Below are positions 1 to 11,379 of a stretch of 64,000 nt of DNA, one piece after another; position 1 is the stretch's first letter; each line of letters begins with the position of its first letter. Where the stretch lies: the NCBI RefSeq assembly GCF_031143425.1, contig NC_090445.1, positions 1,580,106,049-1,580,170,048 of the forward strand, in the 5' to 3' direction. A model generated the notes under the pieces. It saw nothing but the letters and a program-made list of their open reading frames with translations. It was not told the DNA's origin and did not search any database. The position numbers and the translations under genes are program-made. This stretch comes from Pleurodeles waltl (Eukaryota; Chordata; Amphibia; Caudata; Salamandridae).

Positions 1-518
1 AAATATAGCACAAAAAGGAGTCACTCCTCGAATTTTGAAGTTAGTTTGTGCGGTCCAGTTAAAGAGAGGCTAAGGGCTATACTGTATCCAGTTCTAATGC
101 TTATATTTGGTCTCAGAGACAGCGAAGGAAACAGAGAGGCTCACAAATGTTGGACACTTCTGAATATGTTAAGCCTGTTAGAAAGTTGATTATTCCTTAT
201 CACAAAAATGCTAAGCATTCTGTGGATGATCATTTTGGGATTCCAAAGCTATAATTTGCTTGATTGTTCTCCCAGAATTTGTGAGTTTTTTCATATGTTT
301 ATAGGCTGGGAGCCATATGTTGTGAGTACACTAGTATGTCCAAGAGCTTAATTACAGAAAGGTGCTGTTGCTTGCAACAATCAAACTTATTTGGGTATAT
401 TTATTACATCCTTGAATATCAAGTTTGAATAACCAATGCTTGTCAAATGTCTCATTTATTTTAACTAATACTTGTTGATTATGCATATTATATCACATCT
501 GCTAAACTCGTTCCAAGT
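1..518. other. Unassigned AT-rich sequence
   Basis: I see no coding region, terminal repeat or recognisable transposon in this stretch. It reads as ordinary AT-rich intergenic or intronic DNA. Confidence 0.5.
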
Positions 519-738
519 GTAACTTCCAAAACATGTGCTCTTCACAATGCGATCTGTATTGAACATGTGCCACGATCAGGAGGATCATGGCTTATTTCCT
601 TAACAAGCAACCAGCTGCCTTTCCCCCTGCTCCAACTGTAACTGCCAAAACATGTGCTCTTTACAATGTGATCTGTATTGAACATGTGCCACTATCAGGA
701 GGATAATTGCTCATTTCCTTAACAAGCAATCAACTGCC
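519..738 (+). repeat. 119-bp direct duplication, two copies
   Basis: The block beginning around 521 (AACTTCCAAAACATGTGCTC) recurs at 640 with few mismatches, so the period is 119 bp. Both copies contain the same run of words (ATCTGTATTGAACATGTGCC, then ATTTCCTTAACAAGCAA). It is a simple tandem duplication, possibly part of a promoter-proximal repeat because a TATTTAA sequence follows at 763-769. Confidence 0.75.
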
Positions 739-1175
739 AAAATGCACATGTACACATGCGATTATTTAAGGATGCTTGTGAGTCTGAGGGCTGGCTTGCC
801 TCTGTGCCTATTGCTCCGCTCACCTGTCTCCAGTCAAGTAAAGTTCCTTGTCCTCCAGTCTGCCTTCTGTTGAGTTCCAGTGTTCTTCATTCTCCAACCA
901 GGTTCAAGTCGAGTTCTAGCATTTCTCATCCTCCAGTCGAGTTCCGGTGATCCTCGCCCTCCGGGCGGCTTCTTGTGGAGTCCCGGCTCTCCTCTTCCAT
1001 TTTCTTCCAATGATCCACTATTTCCTGTAAAAGAGAGAAATTAAGAAAGGTGAAAAAACCCAGTCTGGGTTCTTCTGAAGTTTTCAAGCAAGCAACTTCA
1101 CTCCAAGGTAAAGCAAGATTAATCACTTAATGCGCACCGCTCTAAAATAAATGAAACAAAACAGAGCTCTGTCTT
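739..1175. other. Unassigned; TATA-like box followed by CT-rich sequence
   Basis: A TATTTAA sequence at 763-769 is followed by about 200 bp of CT-rich sequence in which TCCAGT-type words recur. This resembles the promoter/R-U5 part of some LTRs. No LTR boundary, primer-binding site or partner copy was found, so the assignment stays open. The short reading frames here look non-coding. Confidence 0.3.
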
Positions 1176-1195
1176 TTAACCTGTTCTGTGCCTAG

Positions 1196-1255
1196 GACGT
1201 AATGGTTACGTCCTGAGGCACAGTGCTGCTGTGCCCAGGACATAACCATTACGTC
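1196..1255. repeat. 60-bp palindrome at head of TTAA element copy 1
   Basis: The arms begin GACGTAATGGTTACGTCC and end with the near-complement, meeting at a short CTGCTG-like apex. The sequence could form a long hairpin or cruciform. It contains several TTACGTC words, which are half-sites of the CREB/ATF motif TGACGTAA. The same 60-bp palindrome lies at 49741-49800 and, on the other strand, at 48771-48830. Confidence 0.8.
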
Positions 1256-1579
1256 TTTGTTACAGAGCCCAGAGGGAGCGCTAGCCCTCCCTCTGTGGGG
1301 TTCTCCCCCACCCCCCCAAGTCAGGGATGGAAGGGGAAGCCCTTCCCCTTCCATCCCCGACCCCCCCAGCCCCCCTGTGACGTCAGCGCACGCTCACCCC
1401 CACCGCGCTGGAAGCTCTGCTTCCAGCGCGATTGAAATAGAAATGCAAAGCATTTCTCTTTCAATCCCATGGGGGAGGCTCGGAGGGGCTTCAAAGGGAA
1501 GGAAATGTATTTCCTTCCCTTTGAAGTCTCTCCCAGGGTTTCAAAACCCGGATTGCTTGCAATCCGGCTTTTGAAACCC

Positions 1580-2400
1580 CACTAGACACCAGGGATTTTT
1601 TTTTTTTGTCTAAAACTGACAAAAGGGAGCGACCCCTTGGGCAAGGGTCGCTCCCTGGGGGGGGAATTATTTTAGGCCATTTCTGCCCCTCTGGGGGATA
1701 GATCAGCATATTTTGATTAGGCTGATCAGCCCCCAACGGGGGCAGAAACCACTAGGCACCAGGGATTTTTTGTTTTTTTTTGTTTTACAGATGGGGAGCG
1801 ACCCCTTGGACAAGGGTCGCTCCCCTGGAGGGGCAAATTGTATTTAGGCCATTTCTGCCTGCTTTGGGGGCATATCGGCTGATTTTAGGTCAATCTGCCC
1901 CCAAGGGGGGCAGAAACCACTAGGCACCAGGGATCTTTTTTTTGCGCCGTCACGCAAGGGGAGCAACCTTGTAGGCAAGGGTCGCTCCCCGGGGTGGGGG
2001 GGCAAATTTATTTTAGGCCATTTCTGTCCCCCCTGGGGGCAGATCGGCCTATTGGTATTAGGCCGATCTGCCCCCAGGGGGAGCAGAAACCTCTAGGCGC
2101 CAGGGCAAATTGTTTTTTAGTGTTTTTTTTTTTGTTTGTTTGTTTTTTTAGAGATTGGGAGCGACCCATTAGGCAAGGGTCGCTCCCCTGAGGGGCAAAT
2201 TGTATTTAGACCATTTCTGCCCCCCTTGGGGCATATTGGCCGATTGTAGGTCAAGCTGCCCCCAAGGGGGCAGAAACCACTAGGCACGGGGGATTTTTTT
2301 TTTGGCACCAATGTCACGCAGGGGGAGCGACCCCATAGGCAAGGTTCGCTCCCGGGGGGGCGGGGCACAAATTTATTTTAGGCCATTTCTGCCCCCCCTG
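1580..2400 (+). repeat. Tandem array of about 170-190-bp units (copy 1)
   Basis: The anchor phrase CTAGGCACCAGGGA (with variants) starts near 1582, 1752, 1919, 2092 and 2279, giving periods of about 168-187 bp. Each unit contains GGGAGCGACCCCTTGG followed by its near-inverse CAAGGGTCGCTCCC, and a second inverted pair around GATCxGCC, so each unit is a pair of hairpins. The same units occur at 47620-48545 (inverted) and 50070-50555. Confidence 0.85.
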
Positions 2401-5400
2401 GGGCCGGCTGAGCTAGAGGCCAAAATCCACAGGTAGGCACTGTTTTCTATCAAAAAAATGTGATGTGTCCACGTTGTGTTTTGGGCCATTTCCTGTCACG
2501 GGCGCTAGGCCTACCCACACAAGTGAGGTATCATATTTATCGGGAGACTTGGGGGAACGCTGGGTTGAAGGAAATTTGTGGCTCCTCTCAGATTCCAGAA
2601 CTTTCTGTCACCGAAATGTGAGGAAAACTTGTTTATTTAGCCAAATTTTGAGGTTTGCAAAGGATTCTGGGTAACAGAACCTGGTCAGAGCCCCACAATT
2701 CACCCCATCTTGGATTCCCCTGGGTTTCTAATTTTCAAAAATGCGCTGGTTTGCTAGGTTTCCCCAGGTGCTGGCTGAGCTAGAGGCCAAAATCCACAGG
2801 TAGGCACTGTTTTATATGAAAAAATTTGATGTGTCAACGTTGTGTTTTGGGCCATTTCCTGTTGCGGGTGCTAGGCCTACCCACACAAGTGAGGTACCAT
2901 TTTGTATCGGGAGACTTGGGGGAACGCTGGGTGGAAGGAAATTTGTGGCTCCCCTCAGATTCCAGAACTTTCTGTCACCGAAATGTGAGGAAAATGTGTT
3001 TTTTTAGCCAAATTTTGAGATTTGCCAAGGATTCTGGGTAAGAGAACCTGGTCAGAGCCCCACAAGTCACCCCCTCTTGGATTTCCCTAGGTCTCTAGTT
3101 TTCAAAAATACACTGGTTTGGTAGGTTTCCCTAGGTGCCGGCTGAGCTAGAGGCCAAAATCTACAGGTAGGCACTTTGCAAAAAACAGCTCTGTTTTCTG
3201 TGATGTGTCCACGTTGTGTTTTGGGGCATATCCTGTCGCGGGCGCTAGGCGTACCCACACAAGTGAGGTACCATTTTTATCGGGAGACTTGGGGGAACGC
3301 TGGGTGGAAGGAAATTTATGGCTCCTCTCAGATTCCAGAACTTTCTGTCACCGAAATGTGAGGAAAATATGTTTTTTTAGCCAAATTTTGAGGTTTGCAA
3401 AGGATTCTGGGTAACAGAACCTGGTCAGAGCCCCACAAGTCACCCCATCTTGGATTCCCCTGGGTTTCTAGTTTTCAAAAATGCGCTGGTTTGCTAGGTT
3501 TCCCCAGGTGCCGGCTGAGCTAGAGGCCAAAATCCACAGGTAGGCACTGTTTTATATGAAAAAATTTGATGTGTCAAAGTTGTGTTTTGGGCCATTTCCT
3601 GTCACAGGCGCTAGGCCTACCCACACAAGTGAGGTACCATTTTTATCGGGAGACTTGGGGAAACGCTGGGTGGAAGGAAATTTGTGGCTCCTCTCAGATT
3701 CCAGAACTTTCTGTCACCGAAATGTGAAGAAAATATGTTTTTTTAGCCAAATTTTGAGGTTTGCAAAGGATTCTGGGTAACAGAACCTGATCAGAGCCCC
3801 ACAAGTCACCCCATCTTGGATTTCCTAGGTCTCTAGTTTTAAAAAATGCACAGGTTTGGTAGGTTTCACTAGGTGCCGGCTGAGCTAGAGGCCAAAATCT
3901 ACAGGTAGGCACTTTGCAAAAAAAAGCTCTGTTTTCTGTCAAAAAATGGGATGTGCCCACTTTGTGTTTTGGGACATTTCTTGCCGCGGGCACTAGGACT
4001 ACCCACACAAGTGAGGTATCATTTTTATCGGGAGACTTGGGGGAACGCTGGGTGGAAGGAAATTTGTGGCTCCTCTCAGATTCCAGAACTTTCTGTCACC
4101 GAAATGTGAGGAAAATGTGTTTTTTTTTGCCAAATTTTGAGGTTTGCCAAGGATTCTGGGTAACAGAACCTGGTCAGAGCCCCACAAAACACCCCATCTT
4201 GGATTCCCCTAGGTCCCTAGTTTTAAAAAATACACAGGTTTGGTAGGTTTCCCTAGGTGCCGGCTGAGCTAGAGGCCAAAATCTACAGGTAGGCACTTTG
4301 CAAAAAACAGCTCTGTTTTCTGTGATGTGTCCACGTTGTGTTTTGGGGCATATCCTGTTGCGGGCGCTAGGCCTACCCACACAAGTGAGGTACCATTTTT
4401 ATCGGGAGACTTGGGGAAACGCTGGGTGGAAGGAAATTTGTGGCTCCTCTCAGATTCCAGAACTTTCTGTCACCGAAATGTGAAGAAAATATGTTTTTTT
4501 AGCCAAATTTTGAGGTTTGCAAAGGATTCTGGGTAACAGAACCTGATCAGAGCCCCACAAGTCACCCCATCTTGGATTTCCTAGGTCTCTAGTTTTCAAA
4601 AATGCACAGGTTTGGTAGGTTTCACTAGGTGCCGGCTGAGCTAGAGGCCAAAATCTACAGGTAGGCACTTTGCAAAAAAAAGCTCTGTTTTCTGTCAAAA
4701 AATGGGATGTGCCCACTTTGTGTTTTGGGACATTTCCTGTCGCGGGCACTAGGACTACCCACACAAGTGAGGTATCATTTTTATCGGGAGACTTGGGGGA
4801 ACGCTGGGTGGAAGGAAATTTGTGGCTCCTCTCAGATTCCAGAACTTTCTGTCACCAAAACGTGAGGAAAATGTGTTTTTTTAGCCAAATTTTGAGGTTT
4901 GCAAAGGATTCTGGGTAACAGAACCTGGTCAGAGCCCCACAAGTCACCCCATCTTGGATTCCCCTAGGTCCCTAGTTTTCAAAACTACACAGGTTTGGTA
5001 GGTTTCCCTAGGTGCCGGCTGAGCTAGAGGCCAAAATCTACAGGTAGGCACTTTGCAAAAAACAGCTCTGTTTTCTGTGATGTGTCCACGTTGTGTTTTG
5101 GGGCATATCCTGTTGCGGGCACTAGGCCTACCCACACAAGTGAGGTACCATTTTTATCGGGAGACTTGGGGAAACGCTGGGTGGAAGGAAATTTGTGGCT
5201 CCTCTCAGATTCCAGAACTTTCTGTCACCAAAACGTGAGGAAAATGTGTTTTTTTAGCCAAATTTTGAGGTTTGCAAAGGATTCTGGGTAACAGAACCTG
5301 GTCAGAGCCCCACAAGTCACCCCATCTTGGATTCCCCTAGGTCCCTAGTTTTCAAAACTACACAGGTTTGGTAGGTTTCCCTAGGTGCCGGCTGAGCTAG

Positions 5401-5504
5401 AGGCCAAAATCTACAGGTAGGCACTTTGCAAAAAACAGCTCTGTTTTCTGTGATGTGTCCACGTTGTGTTTTGGGGCATATCCTGTCCCGGGCGCTAGGC
5501 CTAC
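2401..5504 (+). repeat. Tandem array of 365-384-bp units (copy 1, first part)
   Basis: The anchor GCTGAGCTAGAGGCCAAAAT begins at 2407, 2774, 3141, 3514, 3879, 4263, 4635, 5018 and 5391, so the periods are 365-384 bp and there are about eight and a half units. Each unit carries CACACAAGTGAGGTACCATT and GAACTTTCTGTCACCGAAAT. Longer (about 383 bp) and shorter (about 366-373 bp) variants partly alternate, which suggests a higher-order repeat. Short reading frames recur in every unit with no sign of protein constraint. The array is cut at 5504 and resumes at 9118. Confidence 0.92.
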
Positions 5505-8500
5505 TGTAGGAGGCTGGACTGGCTTGTAGTGAGTACCAAGGGGTACTTACACCTTCCACCAGGCCCAGGTAACCCTTATTAGTGTAGAGGGGTGTCTAGG
5601 AGCTTAGGCTGATAGAAAAGGTAGCTTAGCAGAGCAGCTTAGGCTGAACTAGGAGACGAGTGAAGCTCCTACAGTACCACTAGTGACATATGCACAATAT
5701 CATAAGAAAACACAATACACAGATATACTAAAAATAAAGGTACTTTATTTTTATGACAATATGCCAAAAGTATCTCAGTGAGTACCCTCAGTATGAGGAT
5801 AGCAAATATACACAAGATATATGTACACAATACCAAAATATGCAGTAATAGCAATAGAAAACAGTACAAACAATGTATAGTCACAATAGAATGCAATGGG
5901 GGCACATAGGGATAGGGGCAACACAAACCATATACTCTAGAAGTGGAATGCGAACCACAAATGGACCCCAAACCCATGTGACCTCGTAGAGGGTCGCTAG
6001 GACTGTAAGAAAACAGTGAGGGCTAGAAAAATAGCCCACCCCAAGACCCTGAAAAGTGGGTGCAAAGTGCACCTAAGTTCCCCAAAGAGCACAGAAGTCG
6101 TGATAGGGGAATTCTGCAGGAAAGACCAACACCAGCAATGCAACAACAATGGATTTCCAGACGAGAGTACCTGTGGAACAAGGGGACCAAGTCCAAAAGT
6201 CACGATCAAGTCGGGAGTGGGCAGATGCCCAGGAAATGCCAGCTGTGGGTGCAAAGAAGCTGCCACCGGATAGTAGAAGCTGAGGATTCTGCAAGTACGA
6301 CAAGGGCTAGAAACTTCCCCTTTGGAGGATGGATGTCCCACGTCGTGAAGAGTCGTGCAGAAGTGTTTTCCCCGCAGAAAGACCGCAAACAAGCCTTGCT
6401 AGCTGCAAGAGTCGCGGTTAAGGTTTTTGGATGCTGCTGTGGCCCAGGAGGGACCAGGATGTCACCAATTGCGTGAGGGGACAGAGGGGGCGTCCAGCAA
6501 GACAAAGAGCCCACTCAGAAGCAAGCAGCACCCGCAGAAGTGCCGGAACAGGCACTACGAAGTGGAGTGAATCAGTGCTCACCCGAAGTTGCACAAGAGA
6601 GTCCCACGCCGCCGGAGGACAACTCAGGAGGTCGTGCAATGCAGGTTAGAGTGCCGGGGACCCAGGCTTGGCTGTGCACGAAGGAAATCCTCTGTGAGTG
6701 CACAGGAGCCGGAGTAGCTGCAAAACACGCGATTCCCATCAATGCAGTCTAGCGTGGGGAGGCAAGGACTTACCTCCACCAAACTTGGACTGAAGAGTCA
6801 CTGGACTGTGGGAGTCACTTGGACAGAGTTGCTGAGTTCAAGGGACCTCGCTCGTTGTGCTGAGAGGAGACCCAGAGGACCGGTGATGCAGTTCTTTGGT
6901 GCCTGCGGTTGCAGGGGGAAGATTCCGTCGACCCACTGGGAGAATTCCAGCGACCTTCGGAGCTTCTAGTGCAGAGAGGAGGCAGACTACCCCCACAGCA
7001 TGCACCACCAGGAAAACAGTCGAGAAGGTGGCAGGATCAGCGTTACAATGTCGCAGTAGTCGTCTTTGCTACTTTGTTGCAGTTTTGCAGGCTTCCAGCG
7101 CGGTCAGCAGTTGATTCCTTGGCAGAAGGTGAAGAGAGAGATGCAGAGGAACTCTGATGAGCTCTTGCATTCGTTATCTAAGGAATTCCCCAAAGCAGAG
7201 ACCCTAAATAGCCAGAAAAGGAGGTTTGGCTACCTAGGAGAGAGGATAGGCTAGCAACACCTGAGGGAGCCTATCAGAAGGAGTCTCTGACGTCACCTGC
7301 TGGCCCTGGCCACTCAGAGCAGTCCAGTGTGCCAGCAGCACCTCTGTTTCCAAGATGGCAGAGGTCTGGAGCACACTGGAGGAGCTCTGGGCACCTCCCA
7401 GGGGAGGTGCAGGTCGGGGGAGTGGTCACTCCCCTTTCCCTAGACCAGTTTCGCGCCAGAGCAGGGCTGAGGGATCCCTGAACCGGTGTAGACTGGCTTA
7501 TGCAGAGATGGGCACCATCTGTGCCCATCAAAGCATTTCCAGAGGCTGGGGGAGGCTACTCCTCCCCAGCATTTACACCTTATTCCAAAGGGAGAGGGTG
7601 TAACACCCTCTCTCTGACGAAGTCCTTTGTTCTGCCTTCCTGGGCCAAGCCTGGCTGGACCCCAGGAGGGCAGAAACCTGTCTGAGGGGTTGGCAGCAGC
7701 AGCAGCTGCAGTGAAACCCCGGGAAAGGCAGTTTGGCAGTACCCGGGTCTGTGCTAGAGACCCGGGGAATCATGGGATTGTCTCCCCAATACCAGGATGG
7801 CATTGGTGGGGCAATTCCATGATCTTAGACATGTTACATGGCCATATTCGGAGTTACCATTGTGAAGCTATACATAGGTAGTGACCTATGTATAGTGCAC
7901 GCGTGTAATGGTGTCCCCGCACTCACAAAGTCCGGGGGATTGGCCCTGAACAATGTGGGGGCACCTTGGCTAGTGCCAGGGTAACCACACACTAAGAGGG
8001 TCATTCTGACCCTGGCGGCCGGTGGCCGCCAGGGCCACCGACCACGGGAGCACCGCCGACAGGCTGGCGGTGCTCCAATGAGCATTCTGACCGCGGCGGT
8101 TCAGCCGCGGTCAGAAGCGGAAAGTCAGCGGTCTCCCGCTGACTTTCCGCTGCTCATTGGAATCCTCCATGGCTGCGGAGCGCGCTCCGCAGCCTTGAGG
8201 ATTCTGACCCCCCCTACCGCCATCCAGTTCATGGCGGGAAAGCCGCCATGAACAGGATGGCGGTAGGGGGGGTCGCGGGGCCCCTGGGGGCCCCTGCCGT
8301 GCCCATGCCAATGGCATGGGCACGGCAGGGGCCCCCGTAAGAGGGCCCCAAAATGTATTTCACTGTCTGCCTTGCAGACAGTGAAATACGCGACGGGTGC
8401 AGTAGCACCCGTCGCACCTTCCCACTCTGCCGGCTCGATTACGAGCCGGCATCCTCGTGGGAAGGTCGTTTTCCCCTGGGCTGGCGGGCGGTTTAACTGG

Positions 8501-9117
8501 AACCGCCCGCCAGCCCAGGGGAAAACTCGTAATACCCGCCGCGGTCTTTTGACCGCGGCGCGGTAATTTGGAGGGCGGGATCCGGTCATAATGAGGCCCT
8601 AAGTAACTTAGCACCCAACCTTAACCAGGTAAAGGTTAGACATATAGGTGACTTATAAGTTACTTAAGTGCAGTGTAAAATGGCTGTGAAATAACGTGGA
8701 CGTTATTTCACTCAGGCTGCAGTGGCAGGCCTGTGTACGAATTGTCAGAGCTCCCTATGGGTGGCAAAAGAAATGCTGCAGCCCATAGGGATCTCCTGGA
8801 ACCGCAATACCCTGGGTACCTCAGTACCATATACTAGGGAATTATAAGGGTGTTCCAGTATGCCAATGTAAATTGGTAAAATTGGTCACTAGCCTGTTAG
8901 TGACAATTTGGAAAGAAATGAGAGAGCATAACCACTGAGGTTCTGATTAGCAGAGCCTCAGTGAGACAGTTAGTCATAACACAGGTAACACATACAGGGC
9001 ACACTTATGAGCACTGGGGCCCTGGCTGGCAGGTTCCCAGTGACACATACAACTAAAACAACATATATACAGTGAAATATGGGGGTAACATGCCAGGCAA
9101 GATGGAACTTTCCTACA
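5505..9117 (-). mobile_element. LTR-like element A (TG...CA, 5-bp target duplication), copy 1
   Basis: The element begins TGTAGGAGGCTGG and ends TTTCCTACA. It is flanked by CCTAC (5500-5504) and TCTAC (9118-9122), a 5-bp target duplication with one mismatch, after which the host tandem repeat resumes in register. Removing the nested MITE and its duplicated TAA leaves about 3.0 kb, close to the 2,997 bp of the opposite-orientation copy at 19261-22257. TG...CA ends, a 5-bp duplication and an AATAAA on the minus strand (5744-5749) near the presumed 3' end fit a solo LTR or a non-autonomous LTR element. No gag or pol sequence is visible. A solo LTR of 3 kb is long, so a non-autonomous internal-less element is an alternative. 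Confidence 0.75.
7996..8599. mobile_element. Harbinger-type hairpin-chain MITE, 604 bp
   Basis: It is flanked by a perfect TAA duplication (7993-7995 and 8600-8602), the standard Harbinger target. The ends are inverted and related (GAGGGTCATTCTGACCCTGG at left; GGGCCTCATTATGACC on the other strand at right), resembling the ends of the Harbinger element at 25008-32956. The interior is almost wholly a series of consecutive hairpins, each separated from the next by a few bases. Examples are GCGGAAAGTCAGCGG with its complement, CACTGTCTGCCTTGCAGACAGTG and GCGACGGGTGCAGTAGCACCCGTCGC-type stems. No protein is encoded. The element interrupts LTR-like copy 1; copy 2 lacks it at the matching place. 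Confidence 0.88.
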
Positions 9118-9545
9118 TCTACCCACACAAGTGAGGTACCATTTTTATCGGGAGACTTGGGGGAACTCTGGGTGGAAGGAAATTTGTGGCTCCTCTCAGA
9201 TTCCAGAACTTTCTGTCACCGAAATGTGAGGAAAATATGTTTTTTTAGCCAAATTTTGAGGTTTGCAAAGGATTCTGGGTAACAGAACCTGGTCAGAGCC
9301 CCACAAGTCACCCCATCTTGGATTCCCCTAGGTCTCTAGTTTTCAAAAATGCACAGGTTTGGTAGGTTTCCCTAGGTGCCGGCTGAGCTAGAGGCCAAAA
9401 TCTACAGGTAGGCACTTTGCAAAAAACAGCTCTGTTTTCTGTCAAAAAATGGGATGTGCCTACTTTGTGTTTTGGGACATTTCCTGTCGCGGGCGCTAGG
9501 ACTACCCACACAAGTGAGGTATCATTTTTATCGGAATACTTGGGG
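9118..9545 (+). repeat. Array of 365-384-bp units (copy 1, continuation)
   Basis: Sequence identical in type to 2401-5504 resumes directly after the LTR-like element. It contains the anchor GCTGAGCTAGAGG at 9382 and ends where the unit passes into the unique tail (after TTTTTATCGGAATACTTGGG). Confidence 0.9.
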
Positions 9546-10617
9546 GAACATAGGATAGCAAAACAAGTGTTTTTGCCCCTTGTCTTTCTCTACATTTTTC
9601 CCTTCCAAATGTAAGACAGTGTGTAAAAAAGAAGTCTATTTCAGAAATGCCCTGTAATTCACATGCTAGTATGGGCACCCCAGAATTCAGAGATGTGCAA
9701 ATAACCACTGCTTCTCAACACCTTATCTTGTGCCCATTTCGGAAATACAAAGGTTTTCTTGATAGCTATTTTTTGCTCTTTATATTTCAGCAAATGAATT
9801 GCTGTATACCCGGTATAGAATGAAAACCCACTGCAGGGTGCAGGTTATTTATTGGCTCTGGGTACCTAGAGTTCTTATGAACCTACAAGCCCTATATATC
9901 CCCACAACCAGAAGAGTCCAGCAGACGTAACAGTATATTGCTTTCAAAAATTTGACATTGCAGGAAAAAGTTACAGAGTAAAACGTATAGAAAAATTGAT
10001 GTTTTTTTCACCTCAATTTCAATATTTTTCTTTTTCAGTTGTTATTTTCTGTAGGAAACCCTTGTAGTATCTACACAAATTACCCCTTGCTGAATTCAGA
10101 ATTTTGTCTACTTTTCAGAAATGTTGCGGTGTCTGGGATCCAGCGTTGGTTTCATGCCCATTTCTGTCACTGACTGGAAGGAGGCTGAAAGCACAAAAAA
10201 TCGTAAAAATGGGGTATGTCCCAGTAAAATACCAAAATATTGTTGAAAAATTGGGTTTTCTGATTCAAGTCTGCCTGTTCCTGAAAGCTGGGAAGCTGGT
10301 GATTTTAGCACCACAAACCTTTTGTTGATGCCCTTTTCAGGGAAAAAAACACAAGCCTTCTTCTGCAGCCCCTTTTTCCCATTTTTTTGAAAAGAACGAC
10401 ATTTTCACTGTATTTTGGCTAATTGCTTGGCCTCCTTCTGGGGAACCCACAAAGTCTTGGTACCTCTAGAATCCCTAGGATGTTGGAAAAAAAGGACGCA
10501 AATAAGGTTTGGCTAGCTTATGTGGACAAAAAGTTATGAGGGCCTAAGCGTGAACTGCCCCAAATAGCCAAAAAAAGACTCGGCACAGGAGGGGGAAAAG
10601 GCCTGGCAGCGAAGAGG
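9546..10617 (+). repeat. Unique tail of TTAA element copy 1
   Basis: About 1.07 kb of AT-rich sequence matches 52430-53503 (same strand) and 44991-46065 (inverted), and ends GCCTGGCAGCGAAG before the boundary. Short open frames recur among copies but show different breaks, and I see no domain. It probably supplies the 3' terminal part needed for mobility; that role is inferred. Confidence 0.8.
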
Positions 10618-10621
10618 ATAA

Positions 10622-11379
10622 ATAATTTATGACAACAAGAACTAGCTTGATTTATCGTTGTGGTAGGAATCCAAGATACCACTACACAAACATTAAGGAA
10701 AGATGTATTTCCTCTAACAAGCTCTTCCCTGAGAGTCGGAGATTGGAAATAGAGCAAGTTTATCAAAACTATTATTGGCAAGAGATTACGCTAGAACACA
10801 AAAAAGCCCTTTAGTCGAGTTGATTGTTTTTCAGTTTTGACATTGCTTTAGTGACTCTGTGAAAGTATTATAAAAAGAGGATGAGACTTGTTCAGCCTTA
10901 TAGAAATGTATGTAAAGAACACAATATGTGTCAACAATAACTGACATTATGCAATGTATAATTCCACAATAGTTTATGAAAGTTCAATGTATTAATGAAG
11001 TAATTTTTGCATCCCAGAATCCTAATAACCAAGAACCCAGTATTTTGAGAAATCAGAAGTCCTGACGCCTAACACGACACACAGTCCAGGGTCCAGCAGT
11101 CCGATTCTGCAGTCCACTAAGCAGAAGCTGGTATTTTCTATTTTTCTCTTCCCAAACTCCCTTCCCCTTGAAGACTAGTAAGAGGGCAATGTACTCTTCA
11201 TTGTGGTCACGTTAGTCCTCACTGGGATTGGGAAATTTTCATTGACTCATTGAAACGCCTGGAATTCAGGTGAGTGGCTCACACAGAACAGACAGCCAAG
11301 CCACAACATTAAAGTTCCCTTGGGGCGAAGTCATCATGTGAGCAGTTGGCAGTTCTAGCACAACATTTCAGGACCAAGT
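10622..11379. other. Unassigned sequence upstream of gypsy remnant
   Basis: No LTR, primer-binding site or coding region could be identified. The 5' LTR of the gypsy element would be expected here, but no sequence in this stretch recurs downstream of 16477. Confidence 0.4.

Larger units (their letters stand above)
1176..10621 (+). mobile_element. TTAA-flanked composite element, copy 1 (interrupted)
   Basis: The left boundary is TTAA (1176-1179) followed by a diverged form of the terminal motif that is clearer in the other copies (CCCCTTCTGTGCC). The right boundary ends GGCAGCGAAG followed by a mutated TTAA (ATAA, 10618-10621). Internal order is: 60-bp palindrome (1196-1255), GC-rich head, array of about 170-190-bp units, array of 365-384-bp units, then a 1.1-kb unique tail. 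The order is the same in two further copies in this window. An LTR-like element (5505-9117) sits within the larger array, and array sequence resumes exactly after its target duplication. TTAA targeting and CCC-initial ends are typical of piggyBac-superfamily transposons. No transposase is present, so a non-autonomous piggyBac relative is an inference. Confidence 0.7.

Noticed and set aside
2465..5559. Repeated 60-110-codon open frames on both strands through the 370-bp array
   Set aside because: The same frames reappear in every unit with arbitrary breaks and match no family. They follow from tandem repetition.
6016..7881. Several 60-138-codon frames within LTR-like copy 1
   Set aside because: The homologous copy at 19261-22257 has different breaks in these frames, and no gag, pol or env motif is present.
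8125..8589. A 154-codon minus-strand frame
   Set aside because: It lies entirely within the hairpin-chain MITE, where GC-rich palindromes leave frames open on both strands.
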